DNA of 64,000 bases from Tetragonia tetragonoides (lineage: Eukaryota; Streptophyta; Magnoliopsida; Caryophyllales; Aizoaceae), in contig CM076147.1 in assembly GCA_038025085.1 (NCBI GenBank), positions 2,485,001 to 2,549,000 of the forward strand, read 5' to 3'. Positions 1-11,441 of the stretch are shown here, in pieces. Each line of letters starts with the position of its first letter. Within the stretch, counting starts at the first letter, position 1. Below the pieces are notes generated by a model. The model was given only the letters and a program-made list of their open reading frames with translations. It did not search any database and was not told the origin of the DNA. The translations under genes were made by a program, and so were the position numbers.

Positions 1-480
1 GGTTAACACAACGAGTCCTCAAAGACGTGCACTCGTCGTTGAGAACTTGGAACTCAGAGAATACAATTGCCCAGAAAATAGAGAGAGGAAAATTTTCGGG
101 GGAGGAAAATTTTTGGATGATTGAAACTGATTTGGACCAAATCAGTTTAAAGAGGCAAGCGAAAACCGTTTTGGAAAACTGAAAAGATTTTGGTAATCAA
201 ATCGGAGTAAATCAAGCCAAAACGTTTTTGTAACGTTCAGAATTGATTGCGAATCAATTAAAAAGATTCTGATACCAAAACGGATCCAATTTTATAAAAC
301 AGAAAAGGCCCAAAAAGTTTAAGTCAATTGTAAAATGCCCCCGGCAGCACACGTGTGGCCTAGCCCACTCTCTCCCCAAAAGCCCATTCTTATTAGTTCA
401 AACATTGAAAAGGACACACCAATATATAAACACAAGTAACTTTCCTTCTCCCACCAATGTGGGACTCTCTTGAACTACAA
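1..480. repeat. LTR-like non-coding sequence, unassigned
   Basis: No gene is visible here. The stretch around 415-480 has a TATATAAA-like box followed by a CCACCAATGTGGGAC motif, a layout often seen in plant LTR promoter regions, and the preceding 350 bp is A/G-rich without open frames. No terminal repeats or target duplication can be seen because the sequence is cut by the window edge, so this is only a suggestion. Confidence 0.2.
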
Positions 481-488
481 AAAGAGCT

Positions 489-806
489 TCAAACAAAGGG
501 AGAGAGAGAGAAGCAATAGCCATTAAAGGATGGAGCAAAGCTCCATTTCCAACAATTACATATCGACATTCTGCTACATGAAAGATCATTAAGTTTACCA
601 CTGAATTTTTGTATCCATTTCAAGCCTGAAGTTTGTAAGAGGATTGAGATAACGCAATCTCCAGCATAAAGAGCCCGTCCAACAAAAGGTGCTAGAGCAT
701 ACCTTGGCACCATTGCTTTATACAGCGTCATACTTCCAAAGTATTGACCCAGTGCCATGCCAACCAACCATTCATACCCCAAAGCTGGCATATCATGAAG
801 AGGCTT
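489..806 (-). CDS. possible exon of an unidentified membrane-like protein
   Basis: An open frame of about 106 codons on the minus strand follows a plausible splice acceptor (CAG ending at 807). The translation begins KPLHDMPALGYEWLVGMALG and is rich in Gly, Leu, Tyr and Ala, ending in a Cys/Phe-rich tail. It lies about 40 bp downstream of the stop of the winged-helix gene on the same strand, so it could be an alternative last exon, the 3' exon of another gene, or a fragment carried by a repeat. I do not recognise the family. Its composition over the first 60 residues looks coding; the last 40 residues do not. Confidence 0.25.
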   Translation of the reverse strand, partial: KPLHDMPALGYEWLVGMALGQYFGSMTLYKAMVPRYALAPFVGRALYAGDCVISILLQTSGLKWIQKFSGKLNDLSCSRMSICNCWKWSFAPSFNGYCFSLSPFV

Positions 807-845
807 CTGAAGGCTCAGTGAGATGTTCAACAGTAAATGCTTGAT

Positions 846-3022
846 CTACCGCCCTACTGGTTTCGAATTGTAATTTGAAGGCTTTGCCGATTTGATGTTT
901 GGCTTTGTGAACCAGGTAGTGTACAGAAACTGCTTTTGAGACCCAACATGGTTGCAAATCAGTCTAAGTTTTTGCCTGTCCCTCATCCACCTCATTACAG
1001 TTTTCACGTGTGTTTTGCTTGTCAGTTCCTTTAAACCAACTTCCTGAAAGAATAAAAAACATGGATTACATGAATCCATTACAATTGCATAATGCATTCA
1101 GTAAACATGATTACGAATAAACATAATGCAGTAACAAGGAAGCATTTCTCAACCAACAACCATGCCTTTTCATACGATAATACAGCAGACACTTAAACGT
1201 TTTGAGCATGCAGACACAGACTCAAACTATTACGATCACCCCAACAACTCAAGTCTACATCATTACAAGCTAATGACTATGTAAGTATCTACGTGATTGT
1301 AAAACACAGGATCAATATTTGTGGTTATTAGTTCCTAAGCATCTAAATCATGAATTCTCAGCAAGCCTGATCAACTATCTGACAATCATCCAGAAAAGAT
1401 CTTTAACTGATGATTGCAGAATGGATCCTCAATGATGAACTTTTTGGATGTAAGAAATACCCTCAAAGATGGACTTTGGATGTAAGACTTGGGGAACTAA
1501 AGATATATAGATTCCTTAGAAATGGACCTAACTAGGTGAACAAAGATGAAACTCATTATATCATACTGCCTCCAAGGTTATGCTTTCAGTTTCAGAGAAC
1601 ATGTTACAAACTGAAGATATTTCAGAGATTAAATTGAAGTGAAAGTCACAGCACAGAACGAGAAGCCCGTCCATGATAGTTAATGCAGGATTTGGTCAGT
1701 AAACTCAAACGAGCCTCACAGGTTGGATGATTTGATGAGAGAAGCAACTCAAAACAGGATCTTTAAAAGTGCAATATCAATAGTCTTTTATTAGATTTCA
1801 TCAAACGTCATGGATAAATGGTGAACATCTTCAACTCAGCCTCACAGGTCCCTGACGGCCGACTCCCCTATGGCCTCACATTGGCCAGAATATGATGGCA
1901 ATTGAAATTGATGTACTCATCAAACTCATGCCGCACAAGTACACAACCACTTAAAGTTCATCAACACATCATTTGTTCTATATTCCTAATTCCACAAAAC
2001 GCGAGATTGTCATCAACCTTTGCATTACTGGACCACGGTTCACTACAAGAAAAAGGCTTTTTGGCAATGGCACAAGTTGTTGCCAAAAAAAATTTTGGCA
2101 ACAAAATCAATTTTTGTTGCGACGACTTTGTGTTGTTGCACGAAACCCTGTTGCTAAACATTTTACTCTCTCATCATTTAGTCTATGAGACTGGTTTAAG
2201 CTAAGAAACATGACTACTGATCTAAACTCAACTATGGTAAGTTCAGCTTCTGCTCACTCTCCAAAAACAAGTCACCGATATGGCGATATTAAGATTAAGA
2301 ACGATTAATCTAATACTCCCTCCGTTTCACCAAGATGTTTACACTTCATTTTTCAAGGTCAAAGTTCACAAACTTTGATCATGAATTAGTGAAAAAATAC
2401 AAAGATTTATAATGTAAAAATACTACTGTTAGATTCGTTTTAAAAAATACTTTTGAAAAATACAATTACAATTATTTACAATCAAAGTGGTGCATTGAAG
2501 ACCGTGAAAAAGCAAATCTAAACATCTTCATAAAACGACGGGAGTATGAGTTTGCTTTAATTCCTCAAAAATACAATATGCAAGTCTACACAGCAAACCT
2601 CAACAAGGACATATGACATAATCGTGTCAATTACAAGCAACAAATTCAATTTCAGCAGTAACCAGTAACCAAGAACCAACTATGTTAAACAGTGAAACCC
2701 AACAAGCAACAGTTTAAATACTCTACTTACAGCGAGTTTACAACATATTCAAATCACTTGCATATTTGAATTGGATAATAGCACCAATTAATGTTGAAGA
2801 AAAACGCACATATAAGATAAATTCAAGGAAAATCAGAGAGAGAGAGACCTGGATGCGTTCCCAAGCTTGGGCGATGGTGAGAGGGCCATGTTCTTTGACG
2901 ATGTCGAAGAGAGCACGAGTTATGGTCTGAGTTTGTTCAGGCTGGGTTTTCAACTCGATTGGTTTCATTTGGGGTTTTGGCTTCTTTGCCGTCATCATTC
3001 TTATTGCTGTTCTAAACACCAT
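846..3022 (-). CDS. small winged-helix-like conserved protein, two exons
   Basis: Exon 1 is 3022-2849 (58 codons, ATG at 3022) and exon 2 is 1043-846 (65 codons plus stop), joined in phase 0 across a 1.8 kb intron with CAG/GTCTCT donor and TTTCAG/GAAG acceptor. The product is about 123 aa. Residues 1-30 are basic with many Lys, Pro and Gln (start MVFRTAIRMMTAKK), which could act as a mitochondrial presequence. Residues 32-110 run as TRALFDIVKEHGPLTIAQAW, then a KTHVKTVMRWMRDRQ helix and a QFLYTTWF strand, the pattern of a winged-helix fold. Coding is supported by good splice signals and continuous frame. I recall similar short plant proteins but cannot name the family with confidence; a mitoribosome-associated role is only a guess. 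The intron holds a CACTA-like end and a Stowaway MITE. Confidence 0.75.
2041..2160 (+). mobile_element. CACTA (En/Spm-like) terminus, truncated
   Basis: The sequence opens with CACTACAAGAAAAA, the usual terminal inverted repeat of plant CACTA transposons, followed by about 110 bp of short subterminal direct and inverted motifs (TTGCCAAAA, TTTTGGCAACA, TTGTTGC). The matching right end was not found nearby, so it appears to be one end only. It sits in the intron of the winged-helix gene. Confidence 0.5.
2314..2546. mobile_element. Stowaway-like MITE, copy 1
   Basis: The 233 bp element begins TACTCCCTCCGTTT and ends with the near-inverse ACGACGGGAGTA, with TA at both ends as expected for Tc1/mariner target duplications. 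The interior (GGTCAAAGTTCACAAACTTT, AAAGATTTATAATGT, GCATTGAAGACCGT) recurs in the copies at 5463 and 57328, so they form one family. Confidence 0.8.
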
Positions 3023-3089
3023 TTTTTCAGAGCTGAAGAAAAACGCAGAAAAAGAGTGAGTGAGTGAGGGAACAAAATCAAATTAGTAC

Positions 3090-5462
3090 AACTTTTCCCA
3101 AAAAAAAAAAATCAAATTAGTACACCACGAACATATTAATTATTAGGGCTTTAAGACCCGAAAAAAGAAAATAACTAAAGGCTATTTAAGATTCTTTTCG
3201 GGCTTTGGTGGAAGATTGGGCCTTTGGACCATAAAAATGGCATAAATGACAGATTTTTTTTTTTTTTTTTATGTCGTCCGAAGAACCTTCGTTTAAAAAA
3301 TACAAACATACAACTTAAAGACAAAAACTAATGTTGAAATCTTCTGGTACTTAATTTCACAAAATTAGAGGACGTCGCCCAAATACTGAAAGAGTGAGCC
3401 AATATATTAGCTAAATCTAGAACAAAAGCTAGAAATGGCATAAATAGATGGTTATTTGTAGACCTATGATCAGGCCCATCTCTAAGATTTTGGAAGCCCG
3501 AGAGCGAAATAAAATCGAGGGCCCTAAATATTCAATAATCGACTTTACAGCACAAAAATTATGAGAAATGGAAAAACAGTGGCAATTGGTGATGTTCAAC
3601 CCAATTTTGCAACTAAAATAAAGTTTTTCAAAAGTTAAGGTAGTACATGTCAAAAATATCCGGTTATGCAGTGAAGCATCCTCCACTACTTATTTCGGCA
3701 AAAATGTGGGTTAAAATCCCGTATCCTTCAAAGTGAGAGGCTTCCTTAATGTTTCAAAGAGAATAAAATAAAAATAACTTGCTGACCAAAAAAAAAATCA
3801 AAATAAAGCAAAGTAAAAGGTAGTGGTTTATTTTCGACCCAACCAATTTGTAATTAAAAGAATTTTTTATGAATAAATAATTGGTTAATGCTAAAATATT
3901 GGTATTTCTAAGACACTACTTGGACCGTAAATAATTGTAAATATATGAGTAAATTTTAAAAATATATTTTTTAAAAATGTACGATACAAATGAGTCCAAC
4001 GAGATATTTTGACATATATAGTTTTTGCTGAATTAATGGTCAATTATAAACTTCGAAATTAAACAAGCAAATGACAATATTTTAGTTGGATAAAATGAAC
4101 ATGTAATTTGTATAATGCAACCCAGAGTTACATATTTGATTACTTTTTTTTTTGGTGTACATCCTTGATAAGTGCTTGTATTGCTTTCCTTTTAAAAAAC
4201 AAAAAATAACTAAAAAGAGAAATGGTACATGTATTTCTACTACCGTAGACAAACTAGCAGAGAAGTATTTTTGCGGAGCAAAAAGAAAGCAGAGAACACA
4301 GAGAATAGAGAAGTATTTCCAGTCATGACTTGGGTGTTACTGGCACTGGCTAAAACAAAAGCGTACCAGGAAGAGATCAGGATATGTACTTGGCTATGTA
4401 AATTAAATGTAATTGTAATAAGAGTTATGGTTCACTATGTGAGCCGGTGGAATCTTTTTGTTTGTTTTGGTTTTCTTCTTTCCTTTTGACTAATGAGATA
4501 CTCGTGGCAAATATGTAATACCTAAATTACACACCCCGTACAAGATCACGCGTAGTAATAAGGTTGTCAATTTTGATACGCGTACGTAGTTATGGCGGTC
4601 TATATTGATATTTTTTCCGTCTAAACTTATCATTGGATTTTTAAGGTCAAAGTTCAAATTTTAACTTCTCAAATAAGTGAAAAGTTATAAAATATCTTTG
4701 TATAGGTCTTTTTAAGGTTAAAATTCATTGTAAAAAGTTATAAAATTTTACAATGTGAAAATAGTATTGCTAGATTTATCTTAAATAGTATTTTTAAAAT
4801 ATTATCTTATTATAAGCTTCACAATAATGTATCCAGAATGTCAACGTCATACTTATATATAAAGAGGTAATATCACCTAAGTTGTCTCATATAACACTTA
4901 TAATCACTTTTATCTAAGTGAAAAAGAATGCAGCCAACCCATACATGGCAAAGGAACATTTTTGTGGATAAGGAAGCCAACTTTAAGATTTTGAGAACTA
5001 CACACTATCTACTTACTTATTCCATAAAAGATAAAATAAAGAATCGAACTTTCCTAATTCCTATTTCCTGAGTAGATGATATATTCCAATTATTGAATAC
5101 CAGCTACTCTCGGCCCAATAATTGCTCAACGATTTGGCATTATGATGCATAATAGTATATCAATGCAACTTACAATTAAGAAAATGAAATATAACCCCTG
5201 TATACAATGTTAGTTGTAATATCATATTCATATGCCATGTGCATGGAGTAAAACTAGGGTTTAAAAAAAGTTAATTGAAGATAGCGAAAGACCCGTTATT
5301 GTAAGCTAAGCTTCGAAGCTATTAGCAGTCTAGCAGAGGACCGTTGGAAAAGCCATTCTGTTCTCCTACAATCTCTAGTCTCTACTTTGAACAAAAGTAC
5401 AAGTGAAGCATAGTTGTCTTTTGAATTTATGGATTTTCTCGAACCATTTTCTCAATAAGAGC
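3090..5462. other. intergenic, AT-rich, no gene seen
   Basis: Holds homopolymer A and T runs and one weak degenerate relative of the Stowaway family at about 4612-4850 (TTTTTAAGGTCAAAGTTCA and related interior words, no clean ends). The open frame at 4229-4489 has no recognisable motif and lies in low-complexity sequence. I see no exon or RNA gene. Confidence 0.6.
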
Positions 5463-5721
5463 TATTCCCTTCGTCTCATAATTACGTTGTCAATTGCTTT
5501 TTGAAGATCAAACTTTATAAAATTTGACCATTAATTTATGAAAAAATATAAAGATTTACAATGTAAAAAATTTATTGTTAGATTCATTTTTAATAGTACT
5601 TTTGAAAAATCATATTTTTATAATTTTTGTATTCAGAGATTTATAGTTATTTATGGTCAAAGTTGTGCCTTGGAGACCGCGATAAAGTAATTGACAATGT
5701 AATCATGGGACGGAAGGAGTA
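5463..5721. mobile_element. Stowaway-like MITE, copy 2
   Basis: Begins TATTCCCTTCGTCTC and ends GGGACGGAAGGAGTA, near-inverse termini bounded by TA. The interior shares AAATATAAAGATTTACAATG and TTGGAGACCG words with copies 1 and 4. About 259 bp. Confidence 0.75.
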
Positions 5722-5814
5722 TTTTAGAAAGTATTACCCAGATTAAGCTGGTTTAAGAAGTATTTCCCATGAAAGTGTCCACGTAGACTTAGGATTTCAC
5801 GAACCAAGATTTTT

Positions 5815-6125
5815 TCAGTCGACAGAAGTAGTCGCCATCAGCAATGGCGAGTTTAGTGGTCAAAACTCGCTATCGCGAATAGCGAGTTTGAGGTCAAAAT
5901 TCGCTACTTGCCTTAGCGACTTTCTCCAACACACTTTCCACGCCTTAACTCAATTGCTACTTGCCTTAGCGACTTTCTCCAACACACTTTCCACGCCTTA
6001 ACTCAATTGCTGTTGAACCAAATAAACTCGCCAACAAGAATAGCGACTTCATGGCAGGTAAGTCGTTGTTGGCAATAACGACTTTAGCTGAGTAAACACG
6101 CTGTCGTTGACAGCGACTTTACGCT
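5815..6125. repeat. cluster of AGCGA/TCGCT motifs with a perfect 53-bp tandem duplication
   Basis: Short motifs AGCGACTTT, GCGAGTTT and their complements AAACTCGCT and AATTCGCT recur about ten times in 300 bp. Inside, a 53-bp unit starting CTACTTGCCTTAGCGACTTT occurs twice head to tail without mismatch (5904-5956 and 5957-6009). It has no long open frame and is more GC-rich than its flanks. The origin is unknown. Confidence 0.7.
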
Positions 6126-6840
6126 TACGGAACGAAAAAAAAAAAAAAAAACAAACAACCAGACTCGTGATATCCCGAGCCTACGTGAACACCATGGAAA
6201 ATACTTTCTAACCAAATCTAATTTGGGTATTACTTTTTAAAGTGGCCTCTTTTCAGGAAATCGTTCGATTTTTTTAGTATAAATAAAAGTCTCTTTCAAA
6301 CTTATAAACAATGTTAATGGTTCTTGGCTACACCTCGATGTAGCTAGCTTGTCTCCATTACACTTTAGAAGTCTGATCTCTACTTTATTTTTTCAATTTT
6401 TTTTTCAAAATGTATTAAAAATTCATGATTACTAATCCTACATATAATTTCATTGCAAAAAACCTATAACTTCATTAAAACAACATAGATGAGTGTAGTC
6501 AAGAGAAATTGCCAATATAATGATCGTACTTTGTGAGAAATTGTAAATTTTTGAGAGGAATAAAATTGTAAATTTTTGAGACCATCGATAAAAGTATACT
6601 TATTCTCGTGATTCCTACCAATGAGATTTTTTTTTTGTGCAATTCCTCAGAATAAGATTATTAGTGTATCTTTTGTTATATCAAAATAACTCAACAATTG
6701 CACCTTGTTTCAAAAAAAATAATAATAAAAAATTGCACCAAAAAAATAAAAACTCAACAATTGAAAATAAAATAAAATTAACGTTATTGTGTGTTTTACG
6801 TTGTTGGCATTCCGAATACATTGTTGTGTAAAAATAAAGA
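6126..6840. other. intergenic, AT-rich, no gene seen
   Basis: Only A/T runs and low-complexity AT-rich sequence. The overlapping short frames on both strands at 6637-6866 are chance frames in AT-rich DNA. Confidence 0.6.
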
Positions 6841-6841
6841 A

Positions 6842-6849
6842 TGTTGAGA

Positions 6850-6882
<33 letters not shown>

Positions 6883-6922
6883 ACCTTAATCTGGCGCCTT
6901 AGACCAACTCGGCCATCTCAAC
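6842..6922 (-). tRNA. tRNA-Leu (anticodon AAG)
   Basis: On the minus strand the 81-nt gene folds as a class II tRNA. The 7-bp acceptor GTTGAGA pairs with TCTCAAC. The D-arm carries the A box TGGCCGAGTTGGTCTAAGGC. The anticodon stem CCAGA/TCTGG closes the loop TTAAGGT, giving anticodon AAG at loop positions 3-5 (reads CUU, Leu). A long variable arm follows, then the T-arm with B box GGTTCAAATCC, and discriminator A at 6842. No intron and no encoded CCA, as usual for nuclear genes. A run of five T on the minus strand (6834-6830) can serve as the Pol III terminator. Confidence 0.97.
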
Positions 6923-7016
6923 TGGATGCTAAGGTTCTTCACATATTATTACTTGATTTAAAACAGTCACACATTATTAATAATATGTTCCAACATAACG
7001 GTATAACAGTCACAAG

Positions 7017-7288
7017 GTAGACCTGACAAACGGGTCAGTCGGGTCGGGTTGGATTTGGATCGGGTTAAATACGGATCGAATACATCGGGTTAAATACGGG
7101 TTCAGTTTCGGGTTATCCAACGGGTTTGACAAATGTTGTCTCACAACTTTCGGGTCGAGTCATTTCAGACTCGGGTTAAAATGGGTCGGGTCATTTAGGG
7201 TTTGAATCTTTTTGGGTCGGATTTCGATCGGGTCTGCGGTGAGTCTGGTTCAGATCGGTCATCCGGTCGGATCAGTTTTTGCCAGCTC
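7017..7288. mobile_element. hAT-like MITE rich in CGGGT words
   Basis: Imperfect terminal repeats GTAGACCTGACAAA and TTTTTGCCAGCTCT are flanked by TCACAAG (7010-7016) and TCACAAA (7289-7295), a likely target duplication. The interior repeats GGGTCGGGT and CGGGTTAAATACGG. It is the same class as the elements at 29440, 33516 and 53776, whose 8-bp duplications are perfect. Confidence 0.65.
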
Positions 7289-7361
7289 TCACAAATGCTT
7301 CCAAGCTTTCAGATCACAAATATATGTAGTATAGCTTTTCCTCGTGATAGGGGCTCCCCTT

Positions 7362-7600
7362 AGGTGTGCGTGGTTTTTAGAACTGAATTGAATTTAATAC
7401 TGGTGACCCGAAATAAACATTATAATGCTGAACTGAACACACTATTATTGAATTGAAGTGAACACCATTTGATAATGATTAAGAATGTACAGGAAAAAAA
7501 AGTATTTTTTCTGAACTGAACAACACTGAAGTGAACTGAAAATCATTAAACTAATTTGAAAAACAGTGAAATGACAAGACATTATCACCACTCGACTGAA
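7362..7600. repeat. TGAACTGAA-rich dispersed repeat
   Basis: Short words TGAACTGAA, AATTGAATT and GAAGTGAACAC recur through the interval. The reverse-complement words (GTTCAGTTCAGT) dominate 33220-33490, so both appear to be copies of one dispersed family in opposite orientation. No termini were defined. Confidence 0.4.
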
Positions 7601-8235
7601 TTGATTGAGTAAGTTTTAAAGAATACACCATTATAGTTAATTTATTTGAAATCTCATATGGCCAAAAAGAAAAAGAAAAAAAAGGGCCATAGTAGTAGAT
7701 AATTCTATTTTGGAGATGATGACCTGCTGCTGTGTTGCACCTAAAAGGAAGACCAGTTTATAAACTGGAAATAATTAAAGCTCCTTTGGGTATATTGGTT
7801 GTTGAATGCTGCTAATTGCGTTTTGAGTAATATTTTCAACGCTTTCGAATCCTAACCATTTAATTAATTAAGGTCGACAATATAATCCGTACTTAAGTTA
7901 GGATTAGAATATGAATATGGATCAAAAGTTACAAATGAGGTTAGGTGAATTGGTGCCATTTGCCATAGCTTTATTAGCTGATTTAGTTACTGCACAACTA
8001 ATTGGTTATGGTTTGTGAAACACAGGACAAGGACAAATATGCATGGTTCAGTTAGTGGTTAATAAAAAGGGACTTCTGATCGTTTAATAAACGAATGAAA
8101 CATTATATCAATTAAAGTGGGTAAATTATTGACTGAAATCATACCAACATAGACATATACTCACATATAAGTGACAGATGTAGAAAAATAATACTTTATG
8201 TACATTTACTTAGATTCTAGAGTCGGGTATAAAAA
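7601..8235. other. intergenic, no gene seen
   Basis: AT-rich sequence with no motif or frame that I can support. Confidence 0.55.
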
Positions 8236-8395
8236 TCGTGCGTCACAATGAGTTTTATAGAGCCACATAGAGATATGTATGTAAATAAGTAAAAATTGAA
8301 CATCACAAAAACAAGTTGAATATCACAAAATCGTGCGTCACAATGGATTTTATAGAGCCACATAAGAATATGTATGTAAATAAGTAAAATTATTC
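8236..8395. repeat. direct duplication, about 95-bp period
   Basis: TCGTGCGTCACAATG followed by TTTTATAGAGCCACATA and ATATGTATGTAAATAAGT occurs at 8236 and again at 8331 with a few substitutions and one 1-2 bp indel. Non-coding. Confidence 0.7.
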
Positions 8396-9479
8396 AACTT
8401 GTGTATCAACGTTGATTGAGATCCTCTAATAGGGTACAAACTAAACCTATATTTTAACTTGAAGCATATTACATTCTACAATTAAGCCTTGCTATATTCG
8501 GCATTTGCATGCCACGCACATTCATTTCCATATCACATTCTACTCCAATTTGTAATATAGTTTAATCTAATTCGTTCTACATTTTATTCTACATTTCATT
8601 TTACATTTTATTTTATTTCATATCACATTCTATTCCAATTTGTAATCTATTTTGCTTTACGCTATAAAATTTCACTATGTTCCGCACCTTTTTACTCCAC
8701 CATGCACCATTTCACTGGAAAGATCAAAGCCTGGTGACATACGGTAATTACTAATTAAGCCAATAATTGTACAAACCTAACTTGTTTAAAATGTCGTGCC
8801 AATCTCATCTATACAACCTTAAATAAATCAAGCAGTGTGTTGATTAGTGAAATGAAATGTGTCCAATTGCAAGTGGGTCCTTTTTCATCATACTAAATTA
8901 CTAATAATGTCATGCCAATCTCACTTTATGCAGAAGCCAAACATGGCATTGAACATGAGAAGGGTACACAAACACAATCATACTGTTGAAGAAGTTTGGA
9001 AGGATAACGGCTCCATGTGCAATGATACGTGTCGTCTGCTGGCCATTCCACATGTACAAAAGAACAAAAAAAGGCTGTAGCATGCATAGTAGTTACTCCT
9101 ATTTTGAAAAGACTTTTTTAGCTTACATATTCATTCGTCCAAACATATTTAATATTGAAAGAATATGCTGAATTTTTTTTCTAGTAACGTGAATATTTTC
9201 ATATATTTATTTTGAAAAAATATTATCTAAATAATAAGTTATCACAGGAAATGAACTACATCGAGTTGGATTGAATTGAACTTATAAACTACAAAAGAGT
9301 AAAATGAACTAAAACTAAAAATAAGCATTGGAAAAGAGAATCTGATCCAGCCATAAAATCCAGTCTGTGGAAAAGCATGATGATAAGTATTGTGCTGTAT
9401 CTCCTCTAATGAAATTCATTCTCAGATGAGCAGAAAAAAAGCATTATGCTCTTTCTCCTCTGAACTCCACCCTACTATC
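8396..9479. other. intergenic with pyrimidine/AT-rich tract
   Basis: At 8570-8650 there is a simple tract built from ATTTTATT and TACATTT words. Frames at 8859-9171 are short and show no family features. No gene is supported. Confidence 0.5.
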
Positions 9480-9890
9480 TAGGGGTGTAACTGAGTCAAG
9501 TCGATTTAGTAAGCTGTCGAACTAGGCTCGGTTAAAACTCGACTCGAGCCGAGCTTGAGCCACATCAAATGCTTTTCGAGCCGAGCCCGAGCTTACTATG
9601 ATTCCACTCAATCGGCTCAGATGACTATCCCTTCTATTTGATTATGATCATTAAATACTTATAAAAATTATTTCTTTAAATTATTTTTCTCACTTTATAA
9701 CGTGAAAAAAATAACTTGTAGTCAAATTCAATTGCAGATATCCTAAATTGATCAATTTTTTATAACATTTATAGTGGCGATCGAGTTTGAATTAGGCTCG
9801 AACTAAATAGAATCGAGTCAATTCACAAGCCTAAATTGAGTTGAGCTCAAACCTAAGCTTTTCAAACTCGTCGAGCTTACTCAATGAAAA
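9480..9890. mobile_element. decayed hAT-like MITE
   Basis: The left end TAGGGGTGTAACTGAGTC matches the ends of the element at 33516-33901, and the interior shares CGAGCCGAGC and GGCTCG words with it. The right terminus is not recognisable and no 8-bp duplication was found, so the boundary near 9890 is approximate. Confidence 0.45.
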
Positions 9891-10057
9891 GTTCCGCTGG
9901 GGTCGGTTGCCATCTTTGAGACATTGACTTATTCTATTTTACAAATAGCCCCTTTTCTTTTTAATTTCTTCAACTTTTTAGGTGTAATCTAGTAGTAATT
10001 AACCTTAACTATTCTATTCCTATATTTTAGGTGACCATGGTCCAAGGTGTGAAGTTT

Positions 10058-10327
10058 TTTTTTGGTAACATGGAAGGCGTAAACGCCCATAAAAAATAAA
10101 ATTACAAAATAGTCATCCTAGGTTGCGTAAATCCAACCAAATCCGCAAAAAGTAAAAGCATTAGGCTAGGGAAGGGGCCTCAAACTCACTAATGGAATCT
10201 ATACAAGAGAAACTATGATTCGCAAGCCAGTCAGCGACAACATTTGCCTCCCTATAGGCATGTTGAATCCGATCTCCAGTGTGTGTCCTTAATAATACCC
10301 TTGCATTGCTCCAAAATGAGAAAGTAC
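10058..10327 (-). mobile_element. 5'-truncated LINE (RNase H C-terminus and 3' end)
   Basis: A perfect 19-bp target duplication, GGTCCAAGGTGTGAAGTTT, flanks the insert (10039-10057 and 10328-10346). The plus-strand T-run next to the left copy is the element's poly(A) tail, so the insert lies on the minus strand. Its frame reads HAYREANVVADWLANHS and ends SEFEAPSLA stop at 10161, which is the C-terminal part of the RNase H-like domain (RVT_3) of plant L1 LINEs. Only about 270 bp inserted, typical of truncated target-primed reverse transcription. Confidence 0.85.
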
Positions 10328-10449
10328 GGTCCAAGGTGTGAAGTTTAGATACACTAATTACTAGAATTGGGATTATAGAGAAGTGTGAAATGCTTATAAT
10401 CACAAAGAGAATCTTGAAGTGTGTCGGCACTAAAATAGTATGATGCAAA

Positions 10450-11283
10450 GCAGCACCTCAATTCTTTCTTTAATTTGGTGAATGTAATTGATGGAACTAG
10501 TTACCATTTTGCATATTTGATTGCAGGACTTAGCTTGTTATCAACGGTAGATTCGATTATGACTAATTTAGGCATGCAATTAACACAAGGAACTAAGGAA
10601 GTTAGTTTCCTTCTGTCTAATCAAATGGATAATGTTCGTTGATTTGTCACTTGTCAGAACTCACAACTCAACAATATCAATATTTATCCCGCAAGAGGAA
10701 AGTCAGGACGGAATTAATCAGGCATAACCTTTCTTCTTTGATTACAATTTACAAGGTTCCGTTTAAGTTGATTGCAAGTTACAAGTTTTTGATTTTGAAA
10801 ATTAGAAAAAAATTTGTAAAAATTCAGTTCAGATCTCTCTCCAAAAACCGAAACTAAAAACCACCTCGAATAGAATATTTCTAATTTATCATGTAAACTC
10901 CAAAATGTATAGATAGAGTGACTGTATTGTCCAAAAGTGCATGTAAAACCATAAGAAAAACAATAATTTTATAGAAAAAACACACAAGCAAATTACAGGA
11001 TTGGTAAGAGAATTAACTTTTAAATTAGATTATAGTAACTTAAAAATGACGTAACTTTTACATTAACAAGGGTGAATGTCGGTGATAAAAAACAAGAGTG
11101 AATGTTATAAATGTTATAATAACTTGCCTTAATTTCATAAAAGGTTAACCGTCTAAGTTGCGTTGTCATAAGATTTAAACCTCTATTATTTGTCGAATTA
11201 ATTTTTTTTCTATTAAAAATGTATTATTTTCTATCAATTTGATATAAAATGAAGAATCAAATATCGTGTACCAAGTATTAGAT
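10450..11283. other. intergenic, AT-rich, no gene seen
   Basis: No exon, RNA gene or element ends recognised. The open frame at 10639-10857 is low-complexity Lys/Ile/Leu-rich sequence. Confidence 0.55.
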
Positions 11284-11441
11284 TTTTTTTTGATTCACAT
11301 AGTGGATATCCACCGTCGACCACAATAATAGTTTTTGGTGCCGATTTGTAGCCACCTCAAAGGATGACATTGTTGACCAAAATATTTAGGGCTGCTCTAT
11401 ATTCAAGGCGAGATTTGAACTCTTGACCTTGATTAAGGATA
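11284..11441 (-). mobile_element. tRNA-derived SINE, truncated
   Basis: The minus strand carries a B-box-like GAGTTCAAATCTCGCC and ends GTGAATCAAAAAAAAA. A 15-bp duplication TACCAAGTATTAGAT (11269-11283) and TACCAAATATTAGAT (11442-11456), one mismatch, flanks it. The A box is missing, so it is probably 5'-truncated. Confidence 0.7.
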
